NCBI GenBank assembly: GCA_030710605.1
Contig: CP092863.1
Location: 137,486,994 to 137,550,993, forward strand
Direction: 5' to 3'
DNA from: Cordylochernes scorpioides
Lineage: Eukaryota; Arthropoda; Arachnida; Pseudoscorpiones; Chernetidae
Length of the DNA: 64,000 nt
Part shown: positions 1-9,659 of the stretch, one piece after another
How positions within the stretch are numbered: position 1 is the stretch's first letter
How the letters are laid out: each line of letters starts with the position of its first letter
Made by a program: the position numbers and the translations under genes
Notes under the pieces: generated by a model
Databases searched by the model: none
What the model saw: only the letters and a program-made list of their open reading frames with translations
What the model was told of the DNA's origin: nothing

Positions 1-115
1 TATTCTCTGTGCTGTCTGGAGTATTGGAGCTCCATCTATGCTTTCTTCCCATGGTGAATCTGTATAAGACCTGTGGTCTTAATAAAGCTGTATCTGTGTG
101 ATTATTAATGGTCTA
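1..115 (+). repeat. Repeat family A: hairpin plus AATAAA module
   Basis: The unit ends in a conserved hairpin (TAAGACC-tgt-GGTCTTA, about 68-86) directly followed by AATAAAGCTG. Related copies lie near 20118-20160, 34497-34810, 55390-55455 and 57060-57155. A polyadenylation signal beside a hairpin resembles the R region of an LTR element, but I cannot identify the parent. The left edge is cut by the window. Confidence 0.6.
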
Positions 116-144
116 TATTATATTGAGAGATGTTAATATTATCT

Positions 145-370
145 CATTGGGCACTTTTTTTCTGATAAAAAATACTCCAATGGCCCCTGATACTTTCAAA
201 AGTCCAACCCCACCAGCAAGTGCAAGTAACCAAACGGGGCTTTGATATATTTGTAAGTGCAAAGTCTAACTGCTTTTCACATATGTAGAGATGTGGTTCA
301 CTTACAGTAAAAGCAGTCGCTAACTACCCACCATGATTATCATGGCCTTTACCACGTGTACTAGGGATAA
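145..370 (+). mobile_element. tRNA-derived SINE (family G), headless copy
   Basis: This matches the body and tail of the SINE seen whole at 39807-40113. Shared blocks include GGGCACTTTTTTTCTG at the left, a central AGTGCAAGTAACCAAACGGG block, CCATGATTATCATGGCC and the terminal TACTAGGGATAA. The tRNA-like promoter head is missing, so it is a 5'-truncated or eroded copy. Confidence 0.75.
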
Positions 371-654
371 TTTATATATATATAAACAGGATTTTTATCG
401 ACTTCTATATTTATATTAATTATAAGGAGAATAATTCATTCTTTCTAATAATTTGTAGAGAAAATTTCTTTACAATTTTTTCCCAAAAAAAATTAATTAA
501 ATCTAACGAAGAACAAAATTATTCCTCGTCAATTTTAATAATTAGAAAAGTCCCAAATAGATATTGGGGTTTTGTAATATTGGATTTCTCTTTGTTACAA
601 GAAAAAGAAAGAGTTTTCATTTATTTTATAGAAACAGTGTATATTATAATTATA

Positions 655-957
655 TATATATGTTATGAATATTTTGTGTTGTTGTTAGATTAGGCTTGAT
701 AAGACAAAGGATCGATAAGATAAAGGGTTGAGGTGCAGTCGTGATAAAAAAAAGATAATTATTTACCGTCAAGTAGCTTTTATTTTCAATTACTTGAGGA
801 AATATTACACATTTGTTAGTTTCACATTATATAGAATTTATAATTTAATCCTATATTAGTGATTTAAAAGGATTGATTGGTTAACTACGCATATTTACAA
901 CAAAATTATACAACTAAAACTGAAAGTCTTTCTAAAAACGATGATAACCAAAATAAA
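655..957 (+). repeat. Dispersed repeat K, copy 1
   Basis: About 300 bp is closely matched, in the same orientation, at 60584-60873. Shared blocks include GACAAAGGATCGATAAGATA, GTGCAGTCGTGATAA, CAAGTAGCTTTTATTTTCAA and AACGATGATAACCAAAA. No coding potential or termini are recognised. Weakly related GCAGTCGTGG blocks occur near 1650 and 41100. Confidence 0.75.
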
Positions 958-1212
958 ATTATCAATGAATAAAATAGAGTATATATTTTTTAAAATATAG
1001 AAATATTTGAGGTTTTTAGATTATATAATATTTTTAGATTATATAATATATATATTATTTATAATTGATTTGAGAGAGAGAGAGAAAATGTGAGTTGTTA
1101 GGACAATATATTATTATTTACATACCTATATGTGTATATGTAAATTTTATATATGCCTATATGTAAATATAATTAATTTACATAGAGCCCTATATGTATC
1201 TATGTATATGTG

Positions 1213-1255
<43 letters not shown>

Positions 1256-1261
1256 CTATGT

Positions 1262-1570
1262 ATACCAAAAGTGGCGCACCTCTCCCTTTAATAATGGATT
1301 AAAACAATAGTTCATCACAACATTATTCCCTTTTTGAAGGGAGAGGTGCCACTTTGAGTACATCAATATCATCCTCCCGCAGCTTTAGGTTATATGTATA
1401 TATTTATTTATTTATAAAAGCATACGGCGGTTCTCCCGTCAAAACTAGACGTCATCTGTTTATTTATTTAAATATTTACCAAAAGTGCACTTCTTCCTTT
1501 ATTTAATCCTTAAAACAATATTTTATTACCCCATTATTTTATTTTAAAGGGAGAGGTGCCACTTTTATTA
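1262..1570. repeat. Two short foldbacks (family E) about 210 bp apart
   Basis: At 1267-1356 an AAGTGGCGCACCTCTCCCTT arm faces AAGGGAGAGGTGCCACTTT. A second, more diverged pair lies at 1480-1567. Each is followed by a tail of the form CATCCTCCCGCAGCTTTA. Related tails occur at 15740-15800, 18560-18600 and 62243-62345. These look like small inverted-repeat elements of unknown class. Confidence 0.6.
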
Positions 1571-2298
1571 CATGAATATCATATCCTACCGCAACTTCAC
1601 GTTATATATATGTCATATAAAAACGTATATTCTAGATACGTTACCTTTCATGCAGTCGTGGATAAAAAAAATGAAGTATAACCTTTTATGTTTTCCCCAA
1701 ATTATATGTATTTTTCATTATTTCTCAAAGCAAACAGTTTTACATACAAAGACAACTAACAATGTTTTTAAATAATAGCAAATTAGGTTATATTCTTTTT
1801 GTTTGGCATTCCTTTACATTTTAAAAATTAACTCTGTGTTCTTATTTTTAATTTGATTATTTAAATTATAATTTCAGTTATATTAGGAAAACAATTTTAA
1901 TAAATATTGTAGTTATGTAATTATTTTGTTCTAGAATTTTAATTATATTATGAATAATAAAAATCATATTTTTATTATGTCATATATATAGCAATGATAT
2001 AGTTTCATGATAAGGAGATGCCTTTCTTTTTACTCAATGTTACCTATACATAGGTGTAATTTAAACGACACCTCTGTGAAACAATTTATGTGAAAGGTTT
2101 GGTATGTAAACATGTAACACATGGAGCATTACTGTAATTGTACGTTTTACGAGTGTACGTCCCTGAGAGAATTCTATGGGTCAAATAGCCTTGTTTGTCA
2201 GTCTATGGGCCTATCGATCCTGAATATATTTACATCTCTCTGTTTTCATTGATTTCCTATGGTGTGTGTGGTTCTTACATTCTCACTGCAGCTGTGTA

Positions 2299-2538
2299 TC
2301 ATAGGCGGGTAAATAATTCTATTCGCGATTGAACGTTGTACTGTACTATTACATCCCAAACACGACACCAGCCATCTCTCTGTCTTAAGCTCGATGTACC
2401 ATCTCGACGACTGTTAAGCCAGTGAGTTCCTTTAATTGGTCCAAGAAGCGGCGGGCATCCAGGTATGTGTCGCCCAAACATCTTTCCGGTCAGTATGGTG
2501 TACTCCATGTGTCGTGCGATGTGGCCGTAGAATCTCAA
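2299..2538 (-). pseudogene. Non-LTR retrotransposon (LINE) C-terminal fragment
   Basis: The 79-codon minus-strand frame begins LRFYGHIARH and continues through TGKMFGRHIPGCPPL to RQRDGWCRVW. This is the pattern of the region downstream of the reverse transcriptase domain in many animal LINE polyproteins (FGHIxR...GKxxGxRxRGRPxxRW...RDGWR). The frame is closed upstream by a stop close to the first codon. No reverse-transcriptase YxDD or endonuclease motif is visible nearby, so it is a short dead remnant. The overlapping plus-strand frame at 2422-2652 is its shadow. The LINE clade cannot be assigned from so short a piece. Confidence 0.6.
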
Positions 2539-2739
2539 ACAATTCCGTTTTACAGAAGTCTGTCATCTTCCGAAATCAATAGTTGGGATAGTATTGATGT
2601 ACTACGTGCTGTCCAAGGTACACTTCGCCAACAATACTTCTCGAACGTATAAGCGGGTAGAAAGTAAAATTGACTCATAGTACTATGGCGTTTATGTGTG
2701 AATAGGGTTAATATATAGTGTTGTATTTAGGTATTCTAA

Positions 2740-2811
2740 GTGTACTGGTTCATGATAATCATGGTGGATAGTCATTTATGGCTTTCTGCTTAAACAGTAG
2801 CGCACCACATA
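2740..2811 (-). mobile_element. SINE family G fragment
   Basis: The reverse-complemented 3' part of the SINE is recognisable by CATGATAATCATGGTGG and GCGCACCACAT. It stops where a Tigger-like element begins at 2814, so the latter may have landed at or near its edge. Confidence 0.55.
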
Positions 2812-2813
2812 CA

Positions 2814-3085
2814 CAGTAGAACCTCCCTTTAGCGGACACCCCATTAGCGGAGACCTCTCCACAAAAGAGAGTTTTCATTTACAAAATTACCATTTTTACT
2901 ATTTAGAAACTCTCTGGTAAGAGGACACCTCTCCCTAAAGGACACTTTGGATCTGTAACTAGGTGTTGTCCTTTACAGAGAGGTAGTTCTACTGTAGCAA
3001 CTCTCTGGTAAGAGGACACCTCTCCCTAAAGGACACTTTGGCTCTGTAACTAGGTGTTGTCCTTTACAGAGAGGTAGTTCTACTG
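2814..3085. mobile_element. Pogo/Tigger-like miniature element, duplicated right end
   Basis: The left end reads CAGTAGAACCTCCCTTTAGC and the right end AGGTAGTTCTACTG, giving imperfect inverted ends beginning with CAG as in pogo/Tigger elements. The right-end segment of about 120 bp (CTCTCTGGTAAGAGGACACC onward) occurs twice in tandem. A second copy of the family lies at 42263-42556. Confidence 0.65.
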
Positions 3086-3089
3086 GATA

Positions 3090-3757
3090 CAAAAATTGTT
3101 TAAAATGTTGCAAGCTTGCCAAAATTTGAATGTATTCAACAATCCACTTAACATTTTATAAACGAGAGGAACACAATCATGTTTAATTAATCTGAAATTA
3201 ACACTACATAGAACCTAACTATACTTAACTATTAAAAATAATATATATTAAGATAATTTGCTAACTATTATTTATGAGGTAGCAGGTATTTATATATTTT
3301 ATGATTATCATTAGTACACACAGTGAACCTCATTAAGCCTAATTAAAACATTAATTAATTTAAACTTATATATACACTTACCCAAGTTGTGGTTTAGTTA
3401 AGGTTATAATTAATAACTAGTAAAAATTGAAAGGGAAACTTAATTAAGTTAAATTTTGAATGGAACTTTTGGCTGAAATTTAACCCTATTTACATAATTT
3501 GCTTGAAAGCTACTTACAATGACGTGTCAATTTCCTATTGGTGGAAAGATATGATTGGATACTTCTGATTGGTTTACAAATCTTCAAAGGAACTGTGTGT
3601 TTATTCATGTTTTAATAGAAGGTTGTATTTTTATTTGATAAATAAGAAATCGTTAGAAATATAGCGGTAAATTGATGGTATTGTTTAATGATGTATTTAT
3701 GGATATCGGATTTAATACTTTGGAAGCTTTTCACTTTATGGCTTTTAGCCAATTCAA
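3090..3757. other. No feature recognised
   Basis: AT-rich sequence without open frames, terminal repeats or tandem structure that I can support. One CCTATTGGTGGAAAGATATG stretch near 3534 carries an inverted CCAAT-like motif, but there is no gene for it to serve. Confidence 0.5.
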
Positions 3758-3982
3758 TAAATAAAGGCAGAAGACTGCTAGAGGAGAAGCTTGTCTTTTA
3801 TTGATGAATAGAATGCAAGCTTTCGGAGACATTTCTCTTTCATTAGTTAAGAAAGAACGCGGGAAAAAACGTTTATTTTGTTATCTATTTAGAAAGTAGA
3901 AAAGAATAGTCCTCGAAAGCTTGTTTTTATCAATTAATAAATGACAAACGCTTCGTTCAACAGTCTTCTGTCTTTATTTAAG
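3758..3982. repeat. Foldback repeat, family I
   Basis: AATAAAGGCAGAAGACTG at the left is mirrored by CAGTCTTCTGTCTTTATTT at the right. Both halves contain an AAGCTTTCG or CGAAAGCTTG motif. The same motif occurs in palindromes at 8692-8950 and 18349-18566 and near 20025, 35185 and 58785. It is probably derived from retroelement ends. Confidence 0.6.
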
Positions 3983-4181
3983 ATATATCCTGTAATTATT
4001 CTGCGTAGTATAAAATGAATGTCGAAATATATTCAGATTATTATTATTTTAAATGTTTTATTTTTTCTAATATGCAAAATTTATAATATAGAAAAAGATA
4101 CTACTATGTAACCAACGTTGATATACGCGTTTATTCCCTAATTATTAACCTATTTTCTTGATAAATCAAGATAAAGCTAGT

Positions 4182-4221
4182 AACGTACGGGTTTCGGGCT
4201 GTTGGTCCTCGACAACGTGGT
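4182..4221 (-). pseudogene. Decayed hammerhead ribozyme
   Basis: The minus strand aligns with the intact copy at 45687-45726 over its 40 nt. The core is changed to TTGTCGA, the cleavage triplet to GTA, and stem I is CCACG facing CGTTA, so it is not expected to cleave. AGATTTATCAAG-like flanks match the neighbouring part of the intact elements. Confidence 0.55.
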
Positions 4222-4224
4222 GTA

Positions 4225-5620
4225 GATAAATGAAAAAAATAAAAAGATGATCAGGACAATATATCATAATTTTTAAAAAGAGCATCTTTTGGTTATGCAA
4301 ATAAATATTAATGTAATCTATCGGTGTGTATATATCTTTTTAACGTTTATTTCGATTTCAAACAAAAAATTCAAATAAATTTGCCAAAATTTGAGATAAA
4401 GCATAATATTGTCACGATAGTGATAACGAGTATTGCAAAAGTTTAAGTAAAAAATAATTTATTGATTAGAATGTAAACTATTTTTAAATTTACAAGTAAT
4501 AATATGCAAGCATGGTAAGGGATGATGACTATGCAAATATTTATGATGATAAAAAAACAATGTATTCAGAATAATTATTCAGCGACAATATAATACAGAC
4601 CCAAATGAAGTCGTTATTGAAGGATATTTTATTCCATTTTAGGCTTAACGATTCGAACACGTACAAAGATAGATTAGTATTCTGTAATTTTTCTTCTTTT
4701 TAATTATCAATCCCCTATTTGGAATTCTGAAACCACTTCCAGGAAAACCAAGTTGATTATCACAAAAATATATTCCAAACGTAACCAAAGAAATACGTGT
4801 TTAATAGTTTCCTTTATATACTACATTGGGAAATCGCCTAAACTAAACATTCATATGCGTAAAACGTGGCTTCCTATTGGGAAATAAACAAACAATGTGT
4901 TACTTTTCCATGGGTAGCACGCGTTTGTTTCAATAATTCAACAAATTTCAACACCCTTCTTCTTGTTATTGTTGATTTATCGCCTGTACTTCTTCTAGCT
5001 AATCCAATTCCATATTCAATTTCCTTTTTTTTTTCTTTTGGAAACAAATCCCAATTAATTCTATCGTCTGTAACACATGTTAAGAAAAAAAAACACTAAC
5101 GTCTGATTCGAAATACAGGCCGAAATTTATCGGTTGCTTGAGTAAGGAAGCCCCTTTCGCAACTTTAACAGCTTTCAGCACGTGGCACGGCGCATGCGTA
5201 GCAGACGACTTTTATATCAATCAATTTCGAGCCAAACGAAAATTTGAAAATTTAACCTTTTTTTTTTTTTAGATTTTCAGAAAATGTATTTATTCGGAAT
5301 ATCCTTTTTTAGGTTTATAATTTTCATATTAATGAATAATTTGGTTATTACACACACACAATATAAATGGAATATTGTTAATATTTTATGATTAAATATT
5401 TAGAATTAGTTATTTAAAAACAGGTATCTATTACTTAATCTTCATTTATTTTATTTTTTATAAAGAGATAAAGTATATTATAAAGAGATATAATAATTTG
5501 ACATTTATATATGTAAAATAAAGGTCGTTTCTATTATATATAATATTTCTCTCAAATGTATTTTTATTTCTATCTATACATAAATACATTATCTATATTT
5601 CTTAATTTATTATTTGCATA
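4225..5620. other. No gene recognised
   Basis: AT-rich DNA with homopolymer runs. The 77-codon frame at 4866-5099 has a biased, low-complexity composition and no recognised motif, so I do not call it a gene. Confidence 0.5.
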
Positions 5621-5623
5621 ATA

Positions 5624-5850
5624 TAATACCTCGTGTATCTTCAATAAAGGTCACTGTAATATCTTTCAGAGTTATTGTCTCAATCCCGATATACATGCTG
5701 AAAGGTACAACTTCCTTAAGTTTTGTTCACACTTGGTTATCTCGTGTGTCTTCAATAAAGGTCACTGTAATATCTTTCAGAGTTATTGTCTCAATCCCGA
5801 TATACATGCTGAAAGGTACAACCTCCTTAAGTTTTATCTCCATGAGAGTT
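5624..5850. mobile_element. Tc1/mariner-like MITE (family M), two 111-bp units
   Basis: It contains two copies of the 111-bp unit (CTTCAATAAAGGTCACTGTA ... CAACTTCCTTAAG). It ends in an eroded right terminus, TTTTATCTCCATGAGAG, where the family terminus is TTTTGTCCATGAGTG. The left terminus is missing. Confidence 0.75.
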
Positions 5851-6406
5851 TATATATCCACATAATAATAATAATAGTAAAATCCACACATACAACAATC
5901 TATTGTTATTATTTCTTTGAATAGTTCATTTTATTCGGGATTAAAAAAATAGTTGCACAACAGTCTTCAATATTTTCAAGCCATATAAAACTAAAAATTC
6001 ACTTTAAAACTTTATCAAAGCCAGAAAAAAAAACAACTTCAAACACTGTGATTTCTAGGGGAAAAAAGTAATCTTTTAAAAGAATGTTTTAAAAGAGTAA
6101 GTAAAATATATGTTGAGAAACAGTCTTTTAGAAAGTGTTGGTTCACTATTGTGAAAGTCTATTTTCTTATTTCGCTCAGGTGAAAATAAAACTTCGGTGT
6201 TTCTGTTGACTAGATTGTACTGGTTCCAATCTGATCCCTAATATACTTTTTTATTAAAAATAAAGAAGGCATCTCCTGACCACGAGCACATGTGCTTTAT
6301 AGAAGGCAGAGCGCCATCTAGTGGAGCAAGAATAAACTAAACGTTTATTTAGCTTGCTCCGTGATATTTGGCCAACCCAATTTCTTGATAAATCAAGAAA
6401 AGCCAT

Positions 6407-6446
6407 CCACGAACGCGTTTCGCGCTGTTGGCGCTCGTCAACGTGG
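6407..6446 (-). ncRNA. Hammerhead-type ribozyme, core mutated
   Basis: Minus-strand order: stem I CCACG, core TTGACGA, stem II GCGC-CAACA-GCGC, GAAAC, GCGTT, then stem I CGTGG. Stem I is a perfect 5 bp. Stem II is a perfect 4 bp and differs from other copies by a compensated change (GCGC/GCGC instead of GGGC/GCCC). The first core base C3 is T, which should abolish or strongly reduce cleavage. Confidence 0.65.
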
Positions 6447-6548
6447 AGTAGGCTGTAACCACTGCGACCAAAAATATTTTTTGGTCCCAATGGCTTCCCG
6501 AGAAATCAAGAAATATGTAAAAAAAAGTGATAAATAAAGAAAAACTAA

Positions 6549-6588
6549 CCACGAACGCGTTTCGGGGTTTTGGCCCTCGTCAGACTGG
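6549..6588 (-). ncRNA. Hammerhead-type ribozyme, stem I weakened
   Basis: The core CTGACGA and GAAAC are intact on the minus strand, with GCGTT as palindrome plus cleavage triplet. Stem II is GGGC-CAAAA-CCCC with one mismatch. The 5' side of stem I reads CCAGT instead of CCACG, leaving only three pairs with CGTGG. Confidence 0.6.
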
Positions 6589-6789
6589 TGCAGGCAATCA
6601 AGAAAATGGGTTGACCAAATATCAGGGAACAGGCTAGATCAACGTAGTAGAAAATTGTTTAATTTTTAAAAGAATCATATACGTCTATAATAGTTTCGAA
6701 ATTGAATTATAACTATACAGAGTCGTGTATGTATGAATAAACATACCCTTTAAAAAAGTGATATATATATATATATATATATATTATTA

Positions 6790-6830
6790 CTAGAAGAATG
6801 ACCCGGCTTCGCCCGAGAAATCCCCCGAGT
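6790..6830 (-). mobile_element. Helitron 3' terminus (second family)
   Basis: Read on the minus strand, the sequence is a GC hairpin (CGGGC-GAA-GCCGGG with one mismatch), then a short spacer TCATTCTT, then CTAG before T. That is the hairpin-CTRR-T layout of Helitron 3' ends and parallels 59161-59193. The 5' end of the element to its right is not identified. Confidence 0.55.
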
Positions 6831-7053
6831 GAAGTATCCTTCATACTGAAAGTACATTAATAATAAATTGTAGAAGTGCCATAGAATAGCAATACAGAAG
6901 AAACGCATAAACTACAGGGAAAAAAGTGTGTAATGGCAAAAATTGTATTATATTAGTGTTTAGGTATTTGATTTAATTATTTTTTGCAATCCATTTAGTT
7001 GTTTCGAAATTAATATAGTTTAAATAGACGGCAGCTTTTCCCCCAAACCCCCA

Positions 7054-7465
7054 TTAACCTTTGAAATTGCCTGCGTTGAGTGACTGACTGTAAAGAATCC
7101 TGACTGCGATGCCCATCTTCTCAGTAAGAATTAAAAAAAAAAGGTTTATAAAAAAAAATAATCTAAAATACTGGCATGTAAATATGTTTCTGTAAAAAAA
7201 TAAAAGAGAATATGGAAATATTAGGCAAACATATGTGTTCGCTAATGATTGCGACTGCATTTTAAACGATTTTTAAAGAGATTTAAACAAATAAAGGCCA
7301 GAACAAAAATTAATAAAAAATATGAAATCCATTATTTACATACATTGACAAAAGCAAACGATGACAGAATTGATGACTCTGATACTTGTATATAGAATAA
7401 TAAGTGATATAATATACATATATGTATGTATAAAAGAGTGTGTTTGTGTGATATAATTTAAAAAT
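7054..7465. other. No gene recognised
   Basis: This may still be Helitron interior on the minus strand, given the 3' end at 6790. I see no Rep, helicase or other motif. Low-complexity frames here have no recognised content. Confidence 0.4.
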
Positions 7466-7466
7466 A

Positions 7467-7644
7467 CAGTTAAACCTGTCTATAGCGCTCCCTCTAAATA
7501 GCGCCTCCCTTTCTATAGCGCCCGATCTTAAATACGTAGTACGATACGATTTACATTAAAAGTGACCTGTCTATATCACCTCCTCTCTATAGCACCCTAT
7601 TTTGGTGAGTCCCAAGAGGGAGCCCTATAGACAGGTAAACTCTG
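7467..7644. mobile_element. Pogo/Tigger-like MITE, 'tatagcgc' family
   Basis: Starts CAGTTAAACCTGTCTATAGC after TA. It ends CTATAGACAGGTAAACTCTG, an inverted copy with one extra base. The shorter sibling at 39314-39416 has perfect TA flanks. Confidence 0.75.
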
Positions 7645-7899
7645 TCGTATATTTACATTCTAATAATTTTAAATCCACAGATTATTATTCAGTGATATAT
7701 TGTAATATATAACTTATCATCATCATTCTATTGTTGTTTACTTGTAATTTTGGATTTTTGTATCTAATACGGTGTAATATAATAAAAGTCATTTAAATAA
7801 ATAAGACCTAAAATCAATTTCTACTTTTTAATCAACCTAAATACACCACATATAGTAACAAACACTCAGGATATAAACTTCAGGATGGCTATTCTACCA

Positions 7900-8110
7900 C
7901 AGTGACGTAACACAGGGTAAAAAGTGGAGTAAGCAGGGGGGAACTTGAGGATTGGAACAGATTGGGGGTTGGGGGGTGATTTTTTTTTAAAGAAACGGAA
8001 GTGAGGGGGGAGACGGCCACGGGGGTGTTGACCCACAGGGACCTCGGGGGTCCTTCAAAGGTCCTGGGAGGGGGAACTGTCCTTGGAACACATCTAAATA
8101 TTGGTGACCT
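7900..8110. other. G-rich island
   Basis: Runs of four to six G recur on the plus strand (for example 7935-7977 and 8005-8085) in otherwise AT-rich DNA. They could form G-quadruplexes. No coding frame or known element is recognised. Confidence 0.4.
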
Positions 8111-8226
8111 TGTTTGTCGCGACCTTGGCCGTGAAAAATGTCACTCACCCTCATGGTAATGATGTGACATATGTGTGTCCTGTTTGTGACATTTTCTCTC
8201 TTTTTTTTTTTACTCTATTGACGCTT

Positions 8227-8365
8227 CCTCTTTTTTAAAATCTATTTTTAAACTTTTATATTCACTTTTTTATATTTTTCAACTTTTATATTCACTTTTT
8301 TATATTTCTTAACTTTTATATTCACTTTTTTTTATATTTTTTAACTTTTATATTCACTTTTTATC
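8227..8365. repeat. Minisatellite, about 30-bp unit
   Basis: Four imperfect copies of AACTTTTATATTCACTTTTT separated by TTATATTTTT-like spacers. Confidence 0.8.
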
Positions 8366-8514
8366 TTTTTTTTTTTTTTAATATCAGAGTTGATTGTAAG
8401 GTTATTACGTGTTATATATATAATCAATATTGATTTTTGTTTATTTATATATATATATGAAAAAAACAATAGAAAAAATAAAAGATAAATGGGTCAGGTG
8501 TTGATATCAAAAAT

Positions 8515-8667
8515 AATAAAGAAGGCATCTCCTGACCACGAGCACATGTGCTTTTTAGATGGCAGAGCGCCATCTAGTGGAGAAAGAATAAACTAAACGT
8601 TTATTTAGCTTGCTCCGTGATATTTGGCCAACCCAATTTCTTGATAAATCAAGAAAAGCAATCCACG
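8515..8667 (-). mobile_element. Family C ribozyme repeat ending at cleavage site
   Basis: The sequence matches 6262-6411 closely: AAGGCATCTCCTGACCACGA, CAGAGCGCCATCTAGTGG, then TTTGGCCAACCCAATTTCTT. It stops after the stem I bases CCACG at 8663-8667 and passes into unrelated ATATATATAT. On the minus strand the element's RNA would start with CGTGG, exactly the 5' end a hammerhead leaves. Confidence 0.7.
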
Positions 8668-8691
8668 ATATATATATATTTTTATATTTCT

Positions 8692-8950
8692 GTTGAAGAA
8701 GGAATCAAAGTTTACGGTGACGTGTTTCTTTTATTAATGATGTAAATTCGGCAAGCTTTCGAACTCTGACGTCCTTCAACAGGCTACTTTCCAAGAAACT
8801 GAAAGATAATATTTACCTATATATAAATATTATATTTCAGTTTCTTGGGAAGTTACCTGTTGAAGGAAGGCATAGTCCGAAAGCTTGCCGATTATACCGC
8901 ACAAATAAAAGAAACTCGTCACTCCGTAAAACTTTGATTCCTTCTTCAAG
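8692..8950. repeat. Foldback repeat, family I
   Basis: TTGAAGAAGGAATCAAAGTT at the left is mirrored by AACTTTGATTCCTTCTTCAA-type sequence at the right. The arms include CAAGCTTTCG and CGAAAGCTTG and CTTCAACAGG and CCTGTTGAAG. The short AT-rich centre also contains a TTTCAGTTTCTTGG inverted pair. Confidence 0.75.
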
Positions 8951-9057
8951 ATGATGTCAGGCGATTCCTTCCTTCTCTTGTAATTTATTTGTGTGTGTGT
9001 GTGGTCTATTTTCAATGATAACACATAATAATTATATTTTTAATTTTTTTAATGAAC

Positions 9058-9380
9058 GCACATATATCTTTACTGCGCAATTCTGGCCATAACTACCCGT
9101 TTCATGATTTTTCAGGATGTCTGAATGACCAGTTTTTTTTTGTCGTTGAAATACAGTTTGAATCACGCTGATGAGGGCCAACATCCCGAAACGTGTCTGT
9201 GGTTAGCTTTTCTTGATTATTCAAAAATGGGTATTTGACCAATTCTTGAATAATTTAAAAAATCAATAAATAGTTGATATTTATTCCGATAGATGGCGCA
9301 AGTAATGGGTTGGCCAAATATCAGGGAACAGGTTAAATCAACGTTTAGTTGATTTCTGTTCCTTTAGATGGCGCTCTGCC
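9058..9380 (+). mobile_element. Penelope-like/retrozyme-like repeat with hammerhead (H then C)
   Basis: It runs GCGCAATTCTGGCCATAACT, CATGATTTTTCAGGATG, the hammerhead, GTGGTTAGCTTTTCTTGATT, and TTTATTCCGATAGATGGCGC. It then continues with family C sequence GGGTTGGCCAAATATCAGGG to GATGGCGCTCTGCCATC. A SINE fragment abuts at 9382. The same H layout occurs in reverse at 45540-45850. No protein-coding part is visible. Confidence 0.65.
9163..9202 (+). ncRNA. Hammerhead ribozyme, apparently complete
   Basis: Stem I TCACG pairs with TGTGG (9198-9202) with two wobbles. The core CTGATGA is at 9168-9174. Stem II is GGG-CCAACAT-CCC, GAAAC is at 9188-9192 and the cleavage triplet GTC ends at 9197. Stem III is only ACGTGT, too short for a monomer hairpin, as in Penelope-type hammerheads that act as dimers. 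All core bases are conserved. Activity is inferred, not shown. Confidence 0.75.
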
Positions 9381-9381
9381 A

Positions 9382-9535
9382 TCGGGTTCAAATCCCGCAT
9401 TGGACCCTTTTTTTTTTTCTTGAAAAATAATTGTTTCAATAAAAAACCCGTTTCTTGTGAAAGTCCAACCTCATCAATGAGTACAAGTAACCAATCAGAG
9501 CTATAGGAGATTTGTAAGTAACAAATCAATAAAAA
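9382..9535 (+). mobile_element. SINE family G, partial
   Basis: Begins at the B-box region GGGTTCAAATCCC (9383-9395) and continues CGCATTGGACCC and AGTCCAACCTCATCAATGAG, then AGTACAAGTAACCAA. It joins a ribozyme repeat at its left and lacks the A-box side. Confidence 0.65.
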
Positions 9536-9659
9536 AATCCCTTGTATCAATATTGAGTAAAATATATCAGACCTCCAGGGAAAAGTATCTTTTCAAAACA
9601 TTTTTTATTCTCTAAATTCGAAACTATTTTAAAGGCGTAAGATTATTTTTGAAATTAAA

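Larger units (their letters stand above)
6255..6655. mobile_element. Ribozyme-bearing foldback (families C/H)
   Basis: The left half runs from AAGAAGGCATCTCCTGACC through CAGAGCGCCATCTAGTGG and TTTGGCCAACCCAATTTCTT. The right half mirrors it imperfectly (GGGTTGACCAAATATCAGGG, then CAGGCTAGATCAACG). Between the halves lie two hammerhead-type cores 142 bp apart. Hammerheads in terminal repeats are typical of Penelope-like elements and retrozymes. No reverse transcriptase frame is present, so this is a nonautonomous or truncated copy. Confidence 0.65.

Noticed and set aside
2422..2652. Plus-strand frame at the LINE fragment
   Set aside because: Shadow of the minus-strand LINE-like peptide, which has recognisable family motifs.
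8692..8950. Family I motif CTGTTGAAGG...CGAAAGCTTGC as a hammerhead relative
   Set aside because: The AAGCTT palindrome and order are suggestive, but stem I does not pair in any copy checked and stem II is weak, so I only call a foldback.
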